Positions 7,924 through 16,550 of a stretch of 64,000 nt of DNA are shown piece by piece (within the stretch, counting starts at the first letter, position 1; every line of letters begins with the position of its first letter). The notes beneath the pieces are model-generated. The model did no database searches. It saw only the letters and a program-made list of their open reading frames with translations, and was not told the DNA's origin. Source of the stretch: Burkholderiales bacterium RIFCSPHIGHO2_01_FULL_63_240 (GTDB taxonomy: Bacteria; Pseudomonadota; Gammaproteobacteria; Burkholderiales; Burkholderiaceae_C); contig MERU01000006.1 in NCBI GenBank assembly GCA_001770725.1, positions 1 through 64,000 of the forward strand. The letters are read 5' to 3'. Both the position numbers and the translations under genes were made by a program.

Positions 7924-9375
7924 ATGCCTCGTGCCACCAAGATCGTCGCCACCCTGGGCCCCGCTTCCTCCACCCCCGAGGTGCTGGACGCGATGTTGCA
8001 TGCCGGGGTCGACGTGGTGCGGCTGAACTTCTCTCATGGCAAGGCGCAGGACCACATCGACCGCGCCCAGCTGGTGCGAGAGGCCGCGGCCCGCGTGGGC
8101 AAGGTGGTGGCCATCATGGCCGACCTGCAGGGCCCCAAGATCCGCGTCGGCAAGTTCGCCGAAGGCAAGGTCATGCTCGAGCCGGGCATGCCCTTCGTGC
8201 TCGATGCCAGCCGCACCGAACCGGGCGACCTGGGCGGCGTCGGCCTGGACTACAAGGAGCTGCCGCGCGACGTCAAACCCGGCGACACCCTGCTGCTCAA
8301 CGACGGCCTGATCGTGCTGACGGTCGAGTCGGTCAAGGGCGACGAGGTGCACACCAAGGTCAAGCTGGGCGGCGAGCTGTCGAACAACAAGGGCATCAAC
8401 AAGCAGGGCGGTGGCCTGACGGCGCCCGCGCTGACGGCCAAGGACATGGAAGACATCCGCACGGCGGCGAGCTTCCAGTGCGATTACATCGCCGTGTCCT
8501 TCCCCAAGAACGCCACCGACATGGAGATGGCCCGCCAGCTGTGCAACGTGGCCGGCGAGCCCTGGAAGCACCGCCCCGCGCTGATCGCCAAGATCGAGCG
8601 CACCGAGGCCATCCCCAACCTGGAGGCCATCCTCAAGGCTTCGGACGGCATCATGGTGGCCCGGGGTGACCTGGCCGTGGAGGTGGGCAACGCCGCCGTG
8701 CCGGCGCTTCAAAAGCGCATGATCCGCATGGCGCGTGACATGGACAAGGTCGTCATCACCGCCACGCAGATGATGGAGTCGATGATCGTCAACCCGGTGC
8801 CCACGCGCGCCGAGGTGTCCGACGTGGCCAACGCCGTGCTCGACGGCACCGACGCCGTCATGCTCAGCGCCGAGACGGCCGCCGGCAAGTACCCCGTCGA
8901 GACGGTCGAGCAGATGGCCAACATCGCCACCGAAGCCGAATGGGCCGAAGAGGTGTCGCTGGACGCCGATTTCAGCAACAAGACCTTCGCGCGCATCGAC
9001 CAGTCGATCGCCATGGGGGCGCTGTTCACGGCGCACCACCTGGGCTGCAAGGCCATCATCGCGCTGACCGAGTCGGGCTCGACCGCGCTGTGGATGAGCC
9101 GGCACAAGATCCACGTGCCCATCTTCGCGCTGACGGCCCAGCCGATTTCACTTCGCAAAATGGCGCTGTACCGCAACGTGCGCCCGCTGCTGGTGCCCAG
9201 CTTCACCGACCGCGACGAGGCCCTCCAGTGCGCCGAAGCCATCCTGGTCGAGCAGGGCGTGCTGCGCCCGGGCGACACCTACGCCATCACCTGCGGCGAG
9301 CCCATGGGCCACCCCGGCGGCACCAACATGCTGAAGGTGTGCGAGGTGGGCATTGGTCAATTTGGCAAGCACTGA
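7924..9375 (+). CDS. pyk: Pyruvate kinase
   Basis: 483 residues, full length. Converts phosphoenolpyruvate + ADP to pyruvate + ATP. The N-terminal TKIVATLGPASS, the VRLNFSHG motif, the ADLQGPKIR segment, the catalytic IAKIERTEAI loop with its Lys, and MVARGDLAVEVG are all present. The C-terminal allosteric domain ends with TNMLKVCEVG. The ATG at 7924 is the natural start. It is the second glycolytic gene of a pgk / pyk / fba series that is broken here by unrelated genes. Confidence 0.97.
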   Translation: MPRATKIVATLGPASSTPEVLDAMLHAGVDVVRLNFSHGKAQDHIDRAQLVREAAARVGKVVAIMADLQGPKIRVGKFAEGKVMLEPGMPFVLDASRTEPGDLGGVGLDYKELPRDVKPGDTLLLNDGLIVLTVESVKGDEVHTKVKLGGELSNNKGINKQGGGLTAPALTAKDMEDIRTAASFQCDYIAVSFPKNATDMEMARQLCNVAGEPWKHRPALIAKIERTEAIPNLEAILKASDGIMVARGDLAVEVGNAAVPALQKRMIRMARDMDKVVITATQMMESMIVNPVPTRAEVSDVANAVLDGTDAVMLSAETAAGKYPVETVEQMANIATEAEWAEEVSLDADFSNKTFARIDQSIAMGALFTAHHLGCKAIIALTESGSTALWMSRHKIHVPIFALTAQPISLRKMALYRNVRPLLVPSFTDRDEALQCAEAILVEQGVLRPGDTYAITCGEPMGHPGGTNMLKVCEVGIGQFGKH

Positions 9376-9437
9376 GCCCCTGTCCTGGGGGTGGGCGGGT
9401 ATTTCCGTGAAATCCGACCGCGGTGTTCCCCATAAAG

Positions 9438-9460
9438 TCAGGCGAAGCTTGCTCGCCTGA
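9438..9460 (+). repeat. Perfect 8-bp inverted repeat upstream of the RTX gene
   Basis: TCAGGCGA, 7-nt loop AGCTTGC, TCGCCTGA. It lies 72 nt before the RTX start codon and has no T-tract. CATAAA (9431-9436) beside it could be a -10 element, which would place the hairpin at the 5' end of the mRNA. Operator or leader stem-loop; not decidable from sequence. Confidence 0.45.
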
Positions 9461-9531
9461 CGGTGGCCGCCCTGGCCCTGAAATGGTGTGCAGGCTCGAC
9501 CTACACATTCATTGATTCAAGGGAGTTCACC

Positions 9532-11424
9532 ATGGCGGTGATCAAGGGCACCAGCGGTGCCGACAAACTCGTGTCCAAGAACATCTTCGCGGACACGCTG
9601 TACGGCTACGAGGACAACGACACGCTGGATGGCGGCCTGGGCAGCAACACGCTGATCGGCGGGCTGGGCGACGATTTGTACGTGCTGCACAGCAGCTCCG
9701 AGATGATCGTGGAAAAGGCTGGAGAAGGACGCGACGCCATCCAGGCAGGCTTCAGCATCGACTTGCGCAACGCGGCATACGCCAACATCGAAGACGTCGT
9801 GCTGACGGGCTTGTTGGCCATCCGCATCGACGGTTCTGCCGAGGGCAACTTTCTCACGGGCAACGCTGCTAGCAACAAGATCTTCGGCCATGACGGCGAT
9901 GACGGCCTGTTTGGCATGGCCGGCAACGACAGCCTGGACGGCGGCAATGGCAATGACTTTCTGTACGGTGGCACGGGCCGCGACACCTTGGTCGGTGGGG
10001 CCGGTGACGACCTCCTCGATGGCGGAGAGGGCAACGATTCGATGCTCGGTGGGGCTGGCAACGACACCTACGTGGTGAGTGGAGCCTCCGACGTGGTGGT
10101 GGAAGCCGCCAACGCGGGCAGCGACACCGTTGAGGTGACGTATGCCGGCAACGTGAGCCTGGGCAAATGGGCCAACGTCGAGAACCTGACGATGTCGGCT
10201 GGCGGCGCCGCGAAGATCACGGGCACCTCGGCGGCCAATGTGCTGCGAGGCAACGACGATGGCAACGTGATCGAAGGGCTGGACGGCGACGACACACTGA
10301 TTGGCGGCTATGGCAACGACTCGTTGCTGGGCGGCGCTGGCAACGACACCCTTCGCCATTCGCGCGGCAACGACACGCTGATGGGTGGCGCTGGCAATGA
10401 CACCTACGACCTGCCGATCATGCCGGGCACCGTGCTCATCAACGACACGGATGGCGCAAACGACCGCGTGGACCTCAGCGCCAACTACGCCGCCAATGAC
10501 CTGCTGTTCAGCCGCGCGGGAGACGACCTCACGGTGAAGGTGGCCCATGGCGGTGTGTTGACCATCCAGTCGTACTTCGCAGAGGGTGCCAACTCCGTGG
10601 AGTCGCTGGTGACGCGCGACAAGACGTTCAGCCGCGCCGATGTGCTGGCGGCCATGGCGCCCGGGGAGGTGATCTACGGCACAGCTGGCGATGACGACCT
10701 GACCGCCCCGGACAGCGGCGGTCCCGACACCCTGATCGGCGGCCTGGGCAACGACACGTACCACATCGCCTCACCCAGGGACGTGGTGGTGGAAAACGCC
10801 GGTGAAGGCACCGACACCATCTACGCCACGCTGGCCACAGGCACAAGCTACAACCTCGGCGTGGCCGCGGCCCATGTCGAGAACCTGATCGCCACGTCGG
10901 GCAGCGGCAGCAACGTCACCTTGCTGGGCAACGACCTGGACAACGTCCTCCAAGATTTGTCGACCGGGGGCATGGCACTCATTGGCGGGAAGGGCAATGA
11001 CACCTTGATGGGCGGAACGGGTGGCAACTATTACGACTTCCGGCTCGGCGATGGCCAGGACGTCATCGACGATGTGGGCGGCGCGGGGGATGTTCTGGGG
11101 CTGTACGTCAACAAGTCAGACCTGGCGGCGCAACGATCGGGCCAGGACCTGATCCTGAAGATCCGGGACACGCAGGACCAGGTCACGATCAAGCGCTTTT
11201 TCGACGGCCCAACGAACGGTCCTGACGTGTTCTACACACTGGACAGCGGCAGCAATTACCTGAGCCATGCGGACCTGGAGGCGATGTCGCAGCCTGGCGT
11301 GGTGAGCAACCAGTCGGTCAATGTGCTGCTGCAGGCGATGGCAGCGGGCGGGGCACCGGTCGGCAGCTTCACCACGCTGCCCACCTCGTCGGAGGTCAGC
11401 AGCAACACGCTGTTTTTTGCCTGA
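9532..11424 (+). CDS. RTX calcium-binding repeat protein, probably type I secreted
   Basis: 630 residues, acidic, nearly Cys-free, with no N-terminal signal peptide. Nonapeptide repeats of the GGxGNDxL type occur in clusters near residues 30-55, 120-180, 245-300, 400-420 and 480-500; each run should form a calcium-loaded beta-roll. Two segments (about 320-375 and 529-582, including DLTVKVAHGGVLTIQSYF) look like the haemolysin-related domain PF06594. No protease, lipase or adenylate-cyclase domain is visible, so it may be structural or adhesive. AAGGGAG precedes the ATG; an earlier in-frame start at 9463 lacks this. No HlyB/HlyD/TolC genes are nearby. It separates pyk from fba. Confidence 0.85.
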   Translation: MAVIKGTSGADKLVSKNIFADTLYGYEDNDTLDGGLGSNTLIGGLGDDLYVLHSSSEMIVEKAGEGRDAIQAGFSIDLRNAAYANIEDVVLTGLLAIRIDGSAEGNFLTGNAASNKIFGHDGDDGLFGMAGNDSLDGGNGNDFLYGGTGRDTLVGGAGDDLLDGGEGNDSMLGGAGNDTYVVSGASDVVVEAANAGSDTVEVTYAGNVSLGKWANVENLTMSAGGAAKITGTSAANVLRGNDDGNVIEGLDGDDTLIGGYGNDSLLGGAGNDTLRHSRGNDTLMGGAGNDTYDLPIMPGTVLINDTDGANDRVDLSANYAANDLLFSRAGDDLTVKVAHGGVLTIQSYFAEGANSVESLVTRDKTFSRADVLAAMAPGEVIYGTAGDDDLTAPDSGGPDTLIGGLGNDTYHIASPRDVVVENAGEGTDTIYATLATGTSYNLGVAAAHVENLIATSGSGSNVTLLGNDLDNVLQDLSTGGMALIGGKGNDTLMGGTGGNYYDFRLGDGQDVIDDVGGAGDVLGLYVNKSDLAAQRSGQDLILKIRDTQDQVTIKRFFDGPTNGPDVFYTLDSGSNYLSHADLEAMSQPGVVSNQSVNVLLQAMAAGGAPVGSFTTLPTSSEVSSNTLFFA

Positions 11425-11433
11425 TGGATCAAG

Positions 11434-11510
11434 GGGCGCCTGATGGCGCCCTGCGCTCGCCACGACGCCGAGCCCCACCCGCCACCTGAATCCGTGGTGC
11501 GGGTGGGGCT
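11434..11510 (+). repeat. Two hairpins after the RTX gene (weak terminator region)
   Basis: GGGCGCC-TGAT-GGCGCCC at 11434-11451, followed by a longer stem AGCCCCACCCGCCACC / GGTGCGGGTGGGGCT at 11471-11510 with one bulge. Neither has a real T-tract. Together they may end RTX transcription or protect its mRNA. TAGAAT at 11521-11526, just after, could be the fba -10. Confidence 0.45.
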
Positions 11511-11612
11511 TGTCCCTCTGTAGAATCCGCAGCAGTTTTCGGTGGGCGGGCTTTGTCATGTTTGGACAAGGCGCGCTGCCCATCGTTTTTCCACAGCACT
11601 TTGGGGTTTTCC

Positions 11613-12677
11613 ATGCCACTCGTTTCCATGCGCCAGCTGCTGGACCATGCCGCAGAACACAACTACGGCATCCCGGCGTTCAACGTCAACAACCTGGAAC
11701 AGGTCCAGGCCGTGATGGCAGCGGCCGATGAAGTCGGCGCCCCGGTGATCCTGCAAGCTTCGGCAGGCGCGCGCAAGTACGCTGGCGAATCCTTCATCAA
11801 GCACCTGATCCAGGCCGCCGTCGAGGCCTACCCGCACATCCCCCTGGTCATGCACCAGGACCACGGCACCAGCCCGAAGGTCTGCGCTGGCGCCATCGAC
11901 CTGGGCTTCGGCTCGGTGATGATGGACGGCTCGCTCAAGGAAGACGGCAAGACCCCGGCCGACTTCGACTACAACGTTGAAGTCACCCGCAAGGTCGTGG
12001 AAATGGCCCACAAGGTGGGCGTGACCGTCGAAGGCGAGCTGGGCTGCCTGGGCAACCTGGAAACCGGTGAAGCCGGCGAAGAAGACGGCATCGGCGCCGA
12101 AGGCAAGCTGGACCACAGCCAGATGCTGACCGACCCCGAAGAAGCCGCCGTGTTCGTCAAGGCCACCCAGCTGGACGCCCTGGCGATCGCCATCGGCACC
12201 AGCCACGGCGCCTACAAGTTCTCGCGCAAGCCCACGGGCGACATCCTGGCCATCTCGCGCGTCAAGGAAATCCACCAGCGCATCCCCAACACCCACCTGG
12301 TGATGCACGGCTCGTCCTCCGTGCCCGCCGAGCTGCTGGCCATCATCAACCAGTACGGCGGCAAGATGAAGGAAACCTACGGCGTGCCCGTCGAGGAAAT
12401 CCAGGAAGCCATCAAGCACGGCGTGCGCAAGATCAACATCGACACCGACATCCGCCTGGCGATGACCGGCGCGGTGCGCAAGTTCATGTTCGAGAACCCG
12501 GACAAGTTCGACGCCCGCGAATGGCTCAAGCCCGCCCGCGAAGCCGCCAAGGCCGTGTGCAAGCAGCGCTACATCGAGTTCGGTTGCGAAGGCCAGGCCG
12601 CCAAGATCAAGGCCATCGGCCTGAGCGAGATCGCCGCCCTGTACGCCAGCGGCAAGCTGGCCCAGGTCGTGGCCTGA
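11613..12677 (+). CDS. fba: Fructose-bisphosphate aldolase, class II
   Basis: 354 residues, normal for the zinc-dependent class II type (Calvin-cycle-like subtype). Cleaves fructose 1,6-bisphosphate to dihydroxyacetone phosphate and glyceraldehyde 3-phosphate. Visible are the N-terminal [10 protein letters not shown], the metal-ligand segment VMHQDHGTS, the [10 protein letters not shown] loop, IGTSHGAYK and the [10 protein letters not shown] motif, and the C-terminal NIDTDIRLA. The start [10 protein letters not shown] matches the family; longer in-frame starts lack support. It is followed by a strong terminator. Confidence 0.97.
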   Translation: MPLVSMRQLLDHAAEHNYGIPAFNVNNLEQVQAVMAAADEVGAPVILQASAGARKYAGESFIKHLIQAAVEAYPHIPLVMHQDHGTSPKVCAGAIDLGFGSVMMDGSLKEDGKTPADFDYNVEVTRKVVEMAHKVGVTVEGELGCLGNLETGEAGEEDGIGAEGKLDHSQMLTDPEEAAVFVKATQLDALAIAIGTSHGAYKFSRKPTGDILAISRVKEIHQRIPNTHLVMHGSSSVPAELLAIINQYGGKMKETYGVPVEEIQEAIKHGVRKINIDTDIRLAMTGAVRKFMFENPDKFDAREWLKPAREAAKAVCKQRYIEFGCEGQAAKIKAIGLSEIAALYASGKLAQVVA

Positions 12678-12723
12678 TGCCGGGGCGGTGGGGCGGCCGC
12701 TGAGCCGACCCCTGCCCACCGGA

Positions 12724-12754
12724 CCGGCCGGGTGCGCCCGAGCCGGTTTTTTTT
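12724..12754 (+). terminator. Intrinsic terminator after fba
   Basis: CCGGC-CGGG stem, short TGCG loop, CCCG-(A)-GCCGG with one bulged A, followed by eight Ts. A textbook terminator that isolates fba from the lipase gene. Confidence 0.85.
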
Positions 12755-12790
12755 CGGGTGCGATGGCACCCCGCATGAATCGAGGCTCGG

Positions 12791-13789
12791 GTGACGTTTC
12801 GCAAGTGGGTTGGGCGCGCGGCCCTGTTCGGCGCGCTGGCAGGTGGGGCCTGGCTGGCCAGCCAGGCTGTCGCGGCGCAGGACAAGCCGCTGGACATCCC
12901 GGTGATCGCCGGTGGCGTGGAGGCGGGCTCGACCGCCACCCGCTACCCCATCGTGCTGGTGCACGGCATGATGGGTTTTGACGAGCTGGACCTGGGTTGG
13001 TTCGGCAAACAGCCTTACTGGCGCGGCATCGTCGAGGCCCTTCAGGCCGGTGGGGCCCAGGTGCACGTGGTCCAGGTTTCTGCCTTCAACACCTCCGAGG
13101 TGCGCGGCGAGCAACTGCTGCCGCAGGTCGAGCGCATCCGCAAGGAGACCGGCGCCGAGAAGGTTCACCTCATCGGCCACAGCCATGGCAGCCAGACCAG
13201 TCGTTACGTGGCTGGCAAGAAGCCCGAGTGGGTGGCGTCGGTCACCGCGGTGGCCGGCCCGACCTTCGGCTCCGAGTTCGGTGACTGGATGCAGCAGCAG
13301 GTGCGTGATCAGACCTGGGGCGGCGCCATCATCATGTGGATGGGCGACCTGGCCGCGCGTTTCGTGGACTGGCGCAGCGGGGGCGACTTGCCGCAGGACG
13401 TGGGCGCGGCACTGGCCTCGCTGCACAGCGAGGGCGCGGCCGATTTCAACCGACGCTTCCCGGGTGGCGTGCCGGCCGAGCCTTGCGGCCAGGGCGCGGC
13501 CGAGGCCCTTGGCGTGCGCTACTACTCCTGGAGCGGGGTGGGCACCTTCCACAACTGGCTCAACCCGGCCGACTACACGATGGCGCTGTCGGGCCTGGCC
13601 TTCCGCAAGGAAGCCGGCGACGGCCTGGTCGGGCGCTGCGCCAGCCACCTGGGGCAGGTCATCCGAGACGACCTGCCGCTCAATCACTTCCACGTCGTCA
13701 ACCAGATCGCTGGCCTGGTGGGTGAGGGCGCCGACCCGATTTCGCCCTATGTGGATCACGCCCGACGCCTGAAGGCGCTGGGGCTGTGA
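12791..13789 (+). CDS. Secreted triacylglycerol lipase (family I, Pseudomonas/Burkholderia type)
   Basis: 332 residues. A signal peptide (RKWVGRAALFGALAGGAWLASQAVAAQ) is followed by PIVLVHGMMGFDE, the oxyanion-hole HG motif of family I lipases, and the nucleophile elbow GHSHGS with Ser131. Two Cys late in the protein (AEPCGQG and GRCASH) match the disulfide of this family, with a likely catalytic His in LNHFHVVNQ. Such enzymes hydrolyse long-chain triglycerides outside the cell and usually need a dedicated foldase, which is not next to this gene. The start is GTG; type II secretion is expected by family. Confidence 0.88.
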   Translation: MTFRKWVGRAALFGALAGGAWLASQAVAAQDKPLDIPVIAGGVEAGSTATRYPIVLVHGMMGFDELDLGWFGKQPYWRGIVEALQAGGAQVHVVQVSAFNTSEVRGEQLLPQVERIRKETGAEKVHLIGHSHGSQTSRYVAGKKPEWVASVTAVAGPTFGSEFGDWMQQQVRDQTWGGAIIMWMGDLAARFVDWRSGGDLPQDVGAALASLHSEGAADFNRRFPGGVPAEPCGQGAAEALGVRYYSWSGVGTFHNWLNPADYTMALSGLAFRKEAGDGLVGRCASHLGQVIRDDLPLNHFHVVNQIAGLVGEGADPISPYVDHARRLKALGL

Positions 13790-13858
13790 GCCCGGGCGCG
13801 GGATAATGCCGCGCTGAATCGAACGTTGATCGCGCTCCGGCGCCCGAAGGCCCTTGCC

Positions 13859-14773
13859 ATGACCCAAGCCCTGCACACCTCCCAACTGACGTCCCTGCCG
13901 CTGCTGGCCCGCGGCAAGGTGCGCGACAACTACGCCGTCGGCGACGACCGCATCCTGATGGTCGCCTCCGACCGCATCAGCGCCTTCGACGTCATCATGG
14001 GCGAGCCGATCCCCGGCAAGGGCGCGCTGCTCACGAAGATGGCGCTGTTCTGGTTCGAGTTGCTCAAGGACGTGGCCCCCAACCACCTCACCGGTGACGA
14101 CCCGGTCAGCGTGGTGAGTGCCGCCGAGCGCGCCCAGGTCGAAGGCCGTTCGATGTTGGTCAAGAAGCTCAAGCCCCTGCCGGTCGAGGCCGTGGTGCGC
14201 GGCTACCTGGCCGGCTCCGGCTGGAAGGAGTACCAGGGCAACGGCGAGGTCTGCGGCGTGAAGCTGCCCGCTGGTCTCAAGAATGCCAGCAAGCTGCCCG
14301 AGCCCATCTTCACGCCTGCCACCAAGGCCGACGTGGGCGACCACGACGAGAACATCAGCTACGACAAGATGGCCGAGATCATCGGCGCAGAGATGGCCGC
14401 CAAGGTGCGCGACCTGGCGATCGCCCTGTACAAGAAGGCCGCCGATTTCGCGCTGACCAAGGGCATCATCATCGCCGACACCAAGTTCGAGTTCGGCCTC
14501 GACGAGCACGGCACCCTGACCGTGATGGACGAGGTGCTGACGCCGGACTCGTCGCGCTTTTGGCCCATCGAGGGCTACGAAGCGGCTTTTGCCGCCGGCC
14601 AGAACCCGCCCAGCTACGACAAGCAGTTCGTGCGCGACTGGCTGGAGCAGGCCACCGTGGACGGCAAGCCCTGGGACAAGACCGCGCCTTCGCCGGCCCT
14701 GCCTCAGGACGTGATCGACAAGACCGCGGCCAAGTACCGCGAGGCGCTGGTGCGCCTGACCGGTCAGGCCTGA
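13859..14773 (+). CDS. purC: Phosphoribosylaminoimidazole-succinocarboxamide synthase (SAICAR synthase)
   Basis: 304 residues, the long betaproteobacterial form. Joins CAIR and aspartate with ATP to give SAICAR in purine synthesis. [37 protein letters not shown] and the [10 protein letters not shown] motif are all visible. The start at MTQALHTSQ is supported by homology; a GATAAT -10-like element lies at 13802-13807, 51 nt upstream. Its 3' end overlaps the convergent ysxC gene by 10 nt. Its usual partners purE and purK are 23 kb away in this window. Confidence 0.97.
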   Translation: MTQALHTSQLTSLPLLARGKVRDNYAVGDDRILMVASDRISAFDVIMGEPIPGKGALLTKMALFWFELLKDVAPNHLTGDDPVSVVSAAERAQVEGRSMLVKKLKPLPVEAVVRGYLAGSGWKEYQGNGEVCGVKLPAGLKNASKLPEPIFTPATKADVGDHDENISYDKMAEIIGAEMAAKVRDLAIALYKKAADFALTKGIIIADTKFEFGLDEHGTLTVMDEVLTPDSSRFWPIEGYEAAFAAGQNPPSYDKQFVRDWLEQATVDGKPWDKTAPSPALPQDVIDKTAAKYREALVRLTGQA

Positions 14774-15630
14774 CCGAGGTCTTGGGCTGCCGCGGCTGCG
14801 GCGGCCGCTTCCGCCAGGGCAGCTGCCTGCTCGGCCAGGGCCTGCGCTTGTTCCGCACTCAAGGCCCAGCTCTGCAGCAGCTCGGCCGCGTCGCCCACGC
14901 CTGTTTTGTTCAGCGACGAGAACAGCGCGACGCCGATGTCGGCCTCGTCGGTGGCCAGGTCAGCCAGCACCGTTTGCACCTGGCGCAGCGACTCGGCCTG
15001 TTCCTTGCGGTTGAGCTTGTCGGCTTTGGTCAACAACACCAGCAGCTTGACCTCGCCGTTGCGGATGCGCGGCGCCACGAACCCCAGCAACTGCGTGTCG
15101 AGCTCGGTGAAACCGTGTCGGCTGTCGACCATCTGCACGACGGCGCACAGGTTGCGCCGGCGGGCCAGGTAGTCGGCCATCACCTCCTGCCAGCGCAGCT
15201 TGGCTGTGCGGTCGACCGCGGCGTAGCCGTAGCCGGGCAGGTCGGCCCAGATCTGGTCGGGCGCGGTCTTGGGGCCCAGGTGGAACAGGTTGATGTGCTG
15301 GGTGCGACCGGGCGTCTTGGAGGCGTAGGCCAGCTGGCGCTGCTGGGCCAGGGTGTTGATGGCGGTCGACTTGCCGGCGTTGGAGCGGCCCACGAAGGCC
15401 ACCTCGGGCAGCTCGTGCACCGGCAACTGGTGCAACTGGGCCGCCGTGGTGAAGAAACGCGCCGAATGGGCCCAGGCCAGGGCCAGCTTGGCGGGGTGCT
15501 GGGCCAGGTCTTTCGTGGGGGCCGCGCCGGTGTTGGCGACCGTCTGGCTGGTGGAAGGCGCGGGGCGCGGACGGCGCCTCGGACCGGGGTTTGTGCTCGC
15601 CTTCGGGCGAGAGGATGTCGAACGGGTCAT
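14764..15630 (-). CDS. ysxC: Ribosome biogenesis GTP-binding protein YsxC/EngB
   Basis: 288 residues, longer than the usual 195-220. The GTPase core shows Walker [10 protein letters not shown] (residues 81-89), the G2 [11 protein letters not shown], the G3 DLPGYGYA and the G4 TKADKLNR. It acts in 50S subunit assembly. An extra Ser/Pro/Arg-rich N-terminus of about 45 residues and an Ala/Gln-rich C-terminal tail with eight consecutive Ala explain the added length. The minus-strand TACAAT lies just 5 nt before the ATG. It is divergent from the cytochrome c4 gene and its stop overlaps the end of purC. Confidence 0.93.
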   Translation of the reverse strand: MTRSTSSRPKASTNPGPRRRPRPAPSTSQTVANTGAAPTKDLAQHPAKLALAWAHSARFFTTAAQLHQLPVHELPEVAFVGRSNAGKSTAINTLAQQRQLAYASKTPGRTQHINLFHLGPKTAPDQIWADLPGYGYAAVDRTAKLRWQEVMADYLARRRNLCAVVQMVDSRHGFTELDTQLLGFVAPRIRNGEVKLLVLLTKADKLNRKEQAESLRQVQTVLADLATDEADIGVALFSSLNKTGVGDAAELLQSWALSAEQAQALAEQAAALAEAAAAAAAAQDLGQA

Positions 15631-15635
15631 GGGGC

Positions 15636-15645
15636 ATTGTAAAAT
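15636..15645. promoter_or_regulatory. Overlapping divergent -10 elements for ysxC and cytochrome c4
   Basis: On the minus strand TACAAT (plus-strand 15636-15641) lies 5 nt from the ysxC ATG. On the plus strand TAAAAT (15640-15645) points to the cytochrome gene. The two hexamers share two bases, so RNA polymerase could not serve both at once. The minus strand has a TTGGGC 18 bp further upstream as a possible -35. Confidence 0.45.
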
Positions 15646-15765
15646 CCCTGGGTTTGTTTGCCCAAACTGCGTCCGCCCTGGTCGCCGCAGGGCTCGGCAA
15701 CCCCCACCGCGCTCGATGGCCAAACCCGCGAGCGACCCCAACAACAAGCCCCGACTCCCAACGTC

Positions 15766-16392
15766 ATGAAGCGCTTTTCTCACCTGATCGCCCTGGCCAC
15801 GGTGGCCCTGTCCCTGTCTGGCCTGGCGCACGCCTCCGCTGCTGGCAAGGCCGCCAAGCCCGATCTCGCCGCAGGTGAAGCCAAGGCCGCCGCCTGCATG
15901 GCCTGCCACAGCGCCGATGGCTCGCGCGGCGCCCCCGCCTACCCGATCCTGCAAGGCCAGCACCCCGAGTACCTGGTCAAGCAACTGGTCGAGTTCAAGG
16001 AAGGCAAGCGCAAGAACAGCATCATGTCTGGCATGGCCGCTCCGCTGACGCCTGAAGACATGCGCAACATCGCCGCCTTCTACGCCTCCAAGAAAGCCAA
16101 GGACGGCACCGCCAAGAACGCCGCCCTGGTGGCCCTGGGCGAGAAGATCTACCGCGGTGGCATCGCCAAGAAGGGCGTGCCCGCCTGCGCTGGCTGCCAC
16201 AGCCCCAACGGTGCCGGCATCCCAGCCCAGTACCCCCGCCTGGCTGGTCAGCACGCCGACTACACCAAGGTCCAGCTGACCACCTTCCGCCAGGGCGAGC
16301 GCACCAACAGCGCCCAGATGGCCTCGATCGCGGCCAACCTGAGCGACAAGGAAATCGAAGCCCTGTCCGACTACATCGCCGGCCTGCGCTGA
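15766..16392 (+). CDS. Cytochrome c4-type di-heme cytochrome
   Basis: 208 residues. A cleavable signal peptide ending near AHASA is followed by two similar cytochrome c domains, each with a CxxCH haem site: C44-M-A-C47-H48 and C141-A-G-C144-H145. Later Met residues (SGMAAPLT and AQMASIAANL) are the probable sixth ligands. It should be a periplasmic, membrane-associated electron carrier to terminal oxidases. The start MKRFSHLIAL is chosen because it begins the signal peptide. It lies directly upstream of resB-ccsB, which attach haem to such proteins, and has its own terminator. Confidence 0.93.
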   Translation: MKRFSHLIALATVALSLSGLAHASAAGKAAKPDLAAGEAKAAACMACHSADGSRGAPAYPILQGQHPEYLVKQLVEFKEGKRKNSIMSGMAAPLTPEDMRNIAAFYASKKAKDGTAKNAALVALGEKIYRGGIAKKGVPACAGCHSPNGAGIPAQYPRLAGQHADYTKVQLTTFRQGERTNSAQMASIAANLSDKEIEALSDYIAGLR

Positions 16393-16468
16393 TCCGCGCA
16401 GCGGTGGCTCCGGCGGCCCTCCACGGGCCGAGACACCAGCAGCCAGCGATGCTGCCCACGACACACAG

Positions 16469-16504
16469 GCGGGGACCCTGACCGGGGTTGCCCGCTTTTG
16501 TTTT
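16469..16504 (+). terminator. Terminator after cytochrome c4
   Basis: GCGGG / CCCGC outer stem with an inner ACCC / GGGT pairing, followed by TTTTGTTTT. It lies 76 nt after the cytochrome stop and 47 nt before resB, so resB-ccsB may use a separate promoter. Confidence 0.65.
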
Positions 16505-16550
16505 GGGCGCTCGCGGCCCACATTACCGATCAGCCTGACCTGACCGCGCC

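Noticed and set aside
9600-11100. Apparent tandem DNA repeats
   Set aside because: They are the RTX codon repeats of one protein, not a CRISPR or satellite: spacing is 27 nt and encodes GGxGNDxL.
12569-14509. 646-residue minus-strand frame across fba, lipase and purC
   Set aside because: Spans three genes of known function on the other strand, with no motif of its own.
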